Shown here: positions 40,068-41,846 of the stretch, in pieces
Numbering within the stretch: the stretch's first letter is position 1
Layout: the number at the start of each line of letters is the position of its first letter
DNA from: Bacteroidales bacterium
GTDB taxonomy: Bacteria; Bacteroidota; Bacteroidia; Bacteroidales; Bacteroidaceae
NCBI GenBank assembly: GCA_004555245.1
Contig: SFIS01000017.1
Coordinates: forward strand, 1 to 41,846
Reading direction: 5' to 3'
Length of the DNA stretch: 41,846 nucleotides
Made by a program: the position numbers and the translations under genes
The notes under the pieces: model-generated
What the model was told of the DNA's origin: nothing
The model's database searches: none
The model's input: the letters and a program-made list of their open reading frames with translations, nothing else

Positions 40068-41678
40068 TCAAATCTTTTTCTTCCTGATTCTTGAACGTGT
40101 CACGCGCACGGCAGTCTCTGTCACGCTGAGTATGTCGGCTATTTCATAATCGTTGTAGCCCATTCCTTCAATTATGAGAAAAAGGAACTGGCGTATGGTC
40201 AGCTTCTGGTAGGTCTTTGAAATCTCCATATATTTCTTCTCCTCAATGATGGAAAAGAAATCTATGAGATGACTGATGTCCTCGTCGGAGAATGCACCGA
40301 TACGCTGTTTTTCTTGTATGGCAGCGTAGATGGCAGCACCTTTTTTTATGCCATTGACCACATTCTGCGGCAGCGTCTCCATCTCTTCGAGCATTGCGTC
40401 TAAGCGTTGTTTCTGCAGACGGCCTTCTGCCTTCAGCTTCTTGATGCGTTCGCCATGGGCGGACAACTCCGCTTTGTATGCAGACAGGCTGTTCTCGTAT
40501 TCCGCTATTCTGTCCTTCTTGTCTTTTAGCTCGGAGATATACAGCGCAAGCCTGTGTCTGTACTTAACCGTCAGATATACAACAGAAGAGACAAATGCCA
40601 CTACGGCAAATAGCAGAACAATTCTTGTCATCATAAGACGGCTGTCATGCTCTTTGTCCGACTTCTCTTTCTCAAACGCCATCTGACATTGCAGCACATC
40701 GTGCGTCTTTGTCGTTTTCTGTAACTTCTTTACCTGTTCAAGTTCTTTTGACGTGTGTTCTATTTGTTTGTCAAGGTCTTTTTCATCTGAATAATACTGT
40801 GCGAGACACTCATGCACTACCTCTTTCAACTTTTCATCTTCTGTGTCCAAGGCTTTTGTCCAATGCTCTTTTGCGCTGGCACGATGCCTACGGTTATATT
40901 CAATATCCCCTAAAACATAATGTGCGTATGCGTTATCATGGAGCTTCATCGATTTGTCTATATAAAACAGTGCATTCACTGTGTCTCCATTGATGCATGA
41001 GAGAGCACCGATATTGGCATAGATTTCCGCCTGTTGTTTAGGGGCAAACGCGCTAAGTGCAGGCAGACATTTATTAACAAAAATCATTGCGCTGTCAGCA
41101 TATCCAGATTGGTAATATGAAGTGGCAACTGTTGAAAATCCTAACGAAATCAACTGAGAATCTTTTAGTCGGAAAGAACTGTATAGTAACTTCTTTGAAT
41201 ATTTCAGTGACAACTGTGCACAGTTTGTGTCAAAATTTAAGCAGAACAGCCTTTCATATATCTTGTTCCTCAGCAATTCGTCATCAAGTTTTTCGCTGAG
41301 AGCTTCTGCCTGTTTTAGATATTTTGCACTTGCGAGATAGTCTTTTCTATTATATTGGATAGATCCTTTATAGTAAATGGCATTTGCGAGATGCAACTTG
41401 TCTCCTGTCTTGTTGTAATATTCGATGCTGAAGTCAATAAGGGTATCTGTATCAACAGGCAGATAACATTTGTATCGTCCGGCGGTGTAAATCAGGCCGT
41501 ACAACGCACGCGATCCATCGTTCAGAGTGTTATAGTCGAGCGTGGATATTATCTGGAGGCTGCTGTCTGGAGTGTTCTCAATGATGGATTCCGCAGTGCG
41601 CAGCTCTTCCCTCACTTCGTGTCTGCCACATGAGGCAAGCAGCAACGCTAATGTCATTATTGTATATGTAATTCTCAT
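40068..41678 (-). CDS. Membrane TPR protein with C-terminal LuxR-like HTH, probable regulator of the RiPP locus
   Basis: A 536-aa Bacteroidota regulator. Signal with lipobox ALLLASC (Cys17), a TPR-rich region (about 25-300, with repeats such as HLANAIYYKGSIQYNRKDYL), one membrane helix (about 350-370, IVLLFAVVAFVSSVVYL), a coiled coil, and a C-terminal LuxR-like HTH ending YNDYEIADILSVTETAVRVT. This topology puts the TPR sensor outside the cytoplasmic membrane and the HTH inside. It is upstream of the RiPP operon on the same strand in a separate unit with an excellent promoter. Control of the peptide genes is inferred from position. Confidence 0.8.
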   Translation of the reverse strand: MRITYTIMTLALLLASCGRHEVREELRTAESIIENTPDSSLQIISTLDYNTLNDGSRALYGLIYTAGRYKCYLPVDTDTLIDFSIEYYNKTGDKLHLANAIYYKGSIQYNRKDYLASAKYLKQAEALSEKLDDELLRNKIYERLFCLNFDTNCAQLSLKYSKKLLYSSFRLKDSQLISLGFSTVATSYYQSGYADSAMIFVNKCLPALSAFAPKQQAEIYANIGALSCINGDTVNALFYIDKSMKLHDNAYAHYVLGDIEYNRRHRASAKEHWTKALDTEDEKLKEVVHECLAQYYSDEKDLDKQIEHTSKELEQVKKLQKTTKTHDVLQCQMAFEKEKSDKEHDSRLMMTRIVLLFAVVAFVSSVVYLTVKYRHRLALYISELKDKKDRIAEYENSLSAYKAELSAHGERIKKLKAEGRLQKQRLDAMLEEMETLPQNVVNGIKKGAAIYAAIQEKQRIGAFSDEDISHLIDFFSIIEEKKYMEISKTYQKLTIRQFLFLIIEGMGYNDYEIADILSVTETAVRVTRSRIRKKKI

Positions 41679-41697
41679 TTGTTTCTTTTGTTTTTTG

Positions 41698-41729
41698 CAA
41701 AGGTAATAATTATTTCCTGATTCAACAAA
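41698..41729 (-). promoter_or_regulatory. Promoter of the TPR/HTH regulator gene
   Basis: Minus-strand TTTG (41726-41729), 20 bp, then TACCTTTG (41698-41705), 19 bp before the start codon. A near-ideal Bacteroidota promoter. The remaining 41730-41846 show nothing else recognisable. Confidence 0.8.
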
Positions 41730-41846
41730 TAGTCATGCTTATTTTTTATTATTGTTGTCCGCTAAAACTTCGTCACTCTCGTATGCGTATATGCATGGAC
41801 ATGTAAGTTTCGAAAAATAAAAATTTGGGCTGATTCCTATTCGCGG

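Overview
The window reads as chromosomal DNA of a Bacteroidota species close to Prevotella (Prevotellaceae). The evidence is internal. Many genes are preceded by the Bacteroidota promoter form TTTG-N19/20-TAnnTTTG rather than an E. coli-like one. There is a BspA-type leucine-rich repeat surface protein, T9SS-like C-terminal tails, a PD-(D/E)XK Rpn/transposase-family protein, a hexameric glutamate dehydrogenase, a TPR/HTH lipoprotein regulator and several Bacteroidota outer-membrane barrels. No rRNA or tRNA gene was recognised.

Layout. 1-2.6 kb: desulfoferrodoxin with a clean promoter and palindrome, then a decayed stretch (remnant of a type I restriction specificity subunit, a 91-bp second copy of part of the desulfoferrodoxin gene), then an Rpn-family gene with a 13-copy 12-bp minisatellite. 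2.7-8.6 kb: fabI faces a fabK-like gene that overlaps pyrK and is followed by pyrD; then a secreted DNA/RNA endonuclease and a small metallophosphoesterase. 8.8-15.1 kb: a BspA-like protein, a repeat-rich intergenic region (22-bp tandem array plus nested palindromes), a four-domain CoA-disulfide-reductase/rhodanese/TusA/DsrE fusion and a secreted CotH-like protein. 15.2-27.8 kb: topoisomerase III with a small coupled partner, stand-alone AICAR transformylase, a small basic protein, gdhA, an RlpA-like protein, an EamA permease, queH, a UDP-sugar dehydrogenase, a fimbrillin-like lipoprotein and an MGH1/GH63-like glycosidase.

27.9-41.7 kb, all on the minus strand, is the most interesting part: a candidate RiPP (ribosomally made, modified peptide) locus. 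From promoter-proximal to distal it holds a TPR/HTH lipoprotein regulator in its own unit, a small secreted DUF3244-like protein, a radical-SAM/SPASM maturase, precursor peptide 2, an apparent intrinsic terminator/attenuator, an outer-membrane barrel, an M50-type membrane protease, an O-antigen-ligase-like membrane protein and a transglutaminase-like lipoprotein. After a gap with its own promoter come precursor peptide 1 and a second, paralogous outer-membrane barrel. The precursors are 71 and 69 aa. Their first 38 residues match except at residue 5 and contain a Gly-Gly motif. Their cores differ but keep exactly the same C-x5-C-x5-C-x5-C-G frame. No ABC peptidase/transporter is present in the window.

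A working model (inference): the SPASM enzyme recognises the common leader and modifies the four-cysteine core; the membrane protease removes or processes the leader; each precursor travels with its own outer-membrane barrel, which could be a cognate exporter, receptor or immunity partner; and the membrane TPR/HTH protein controls expression.
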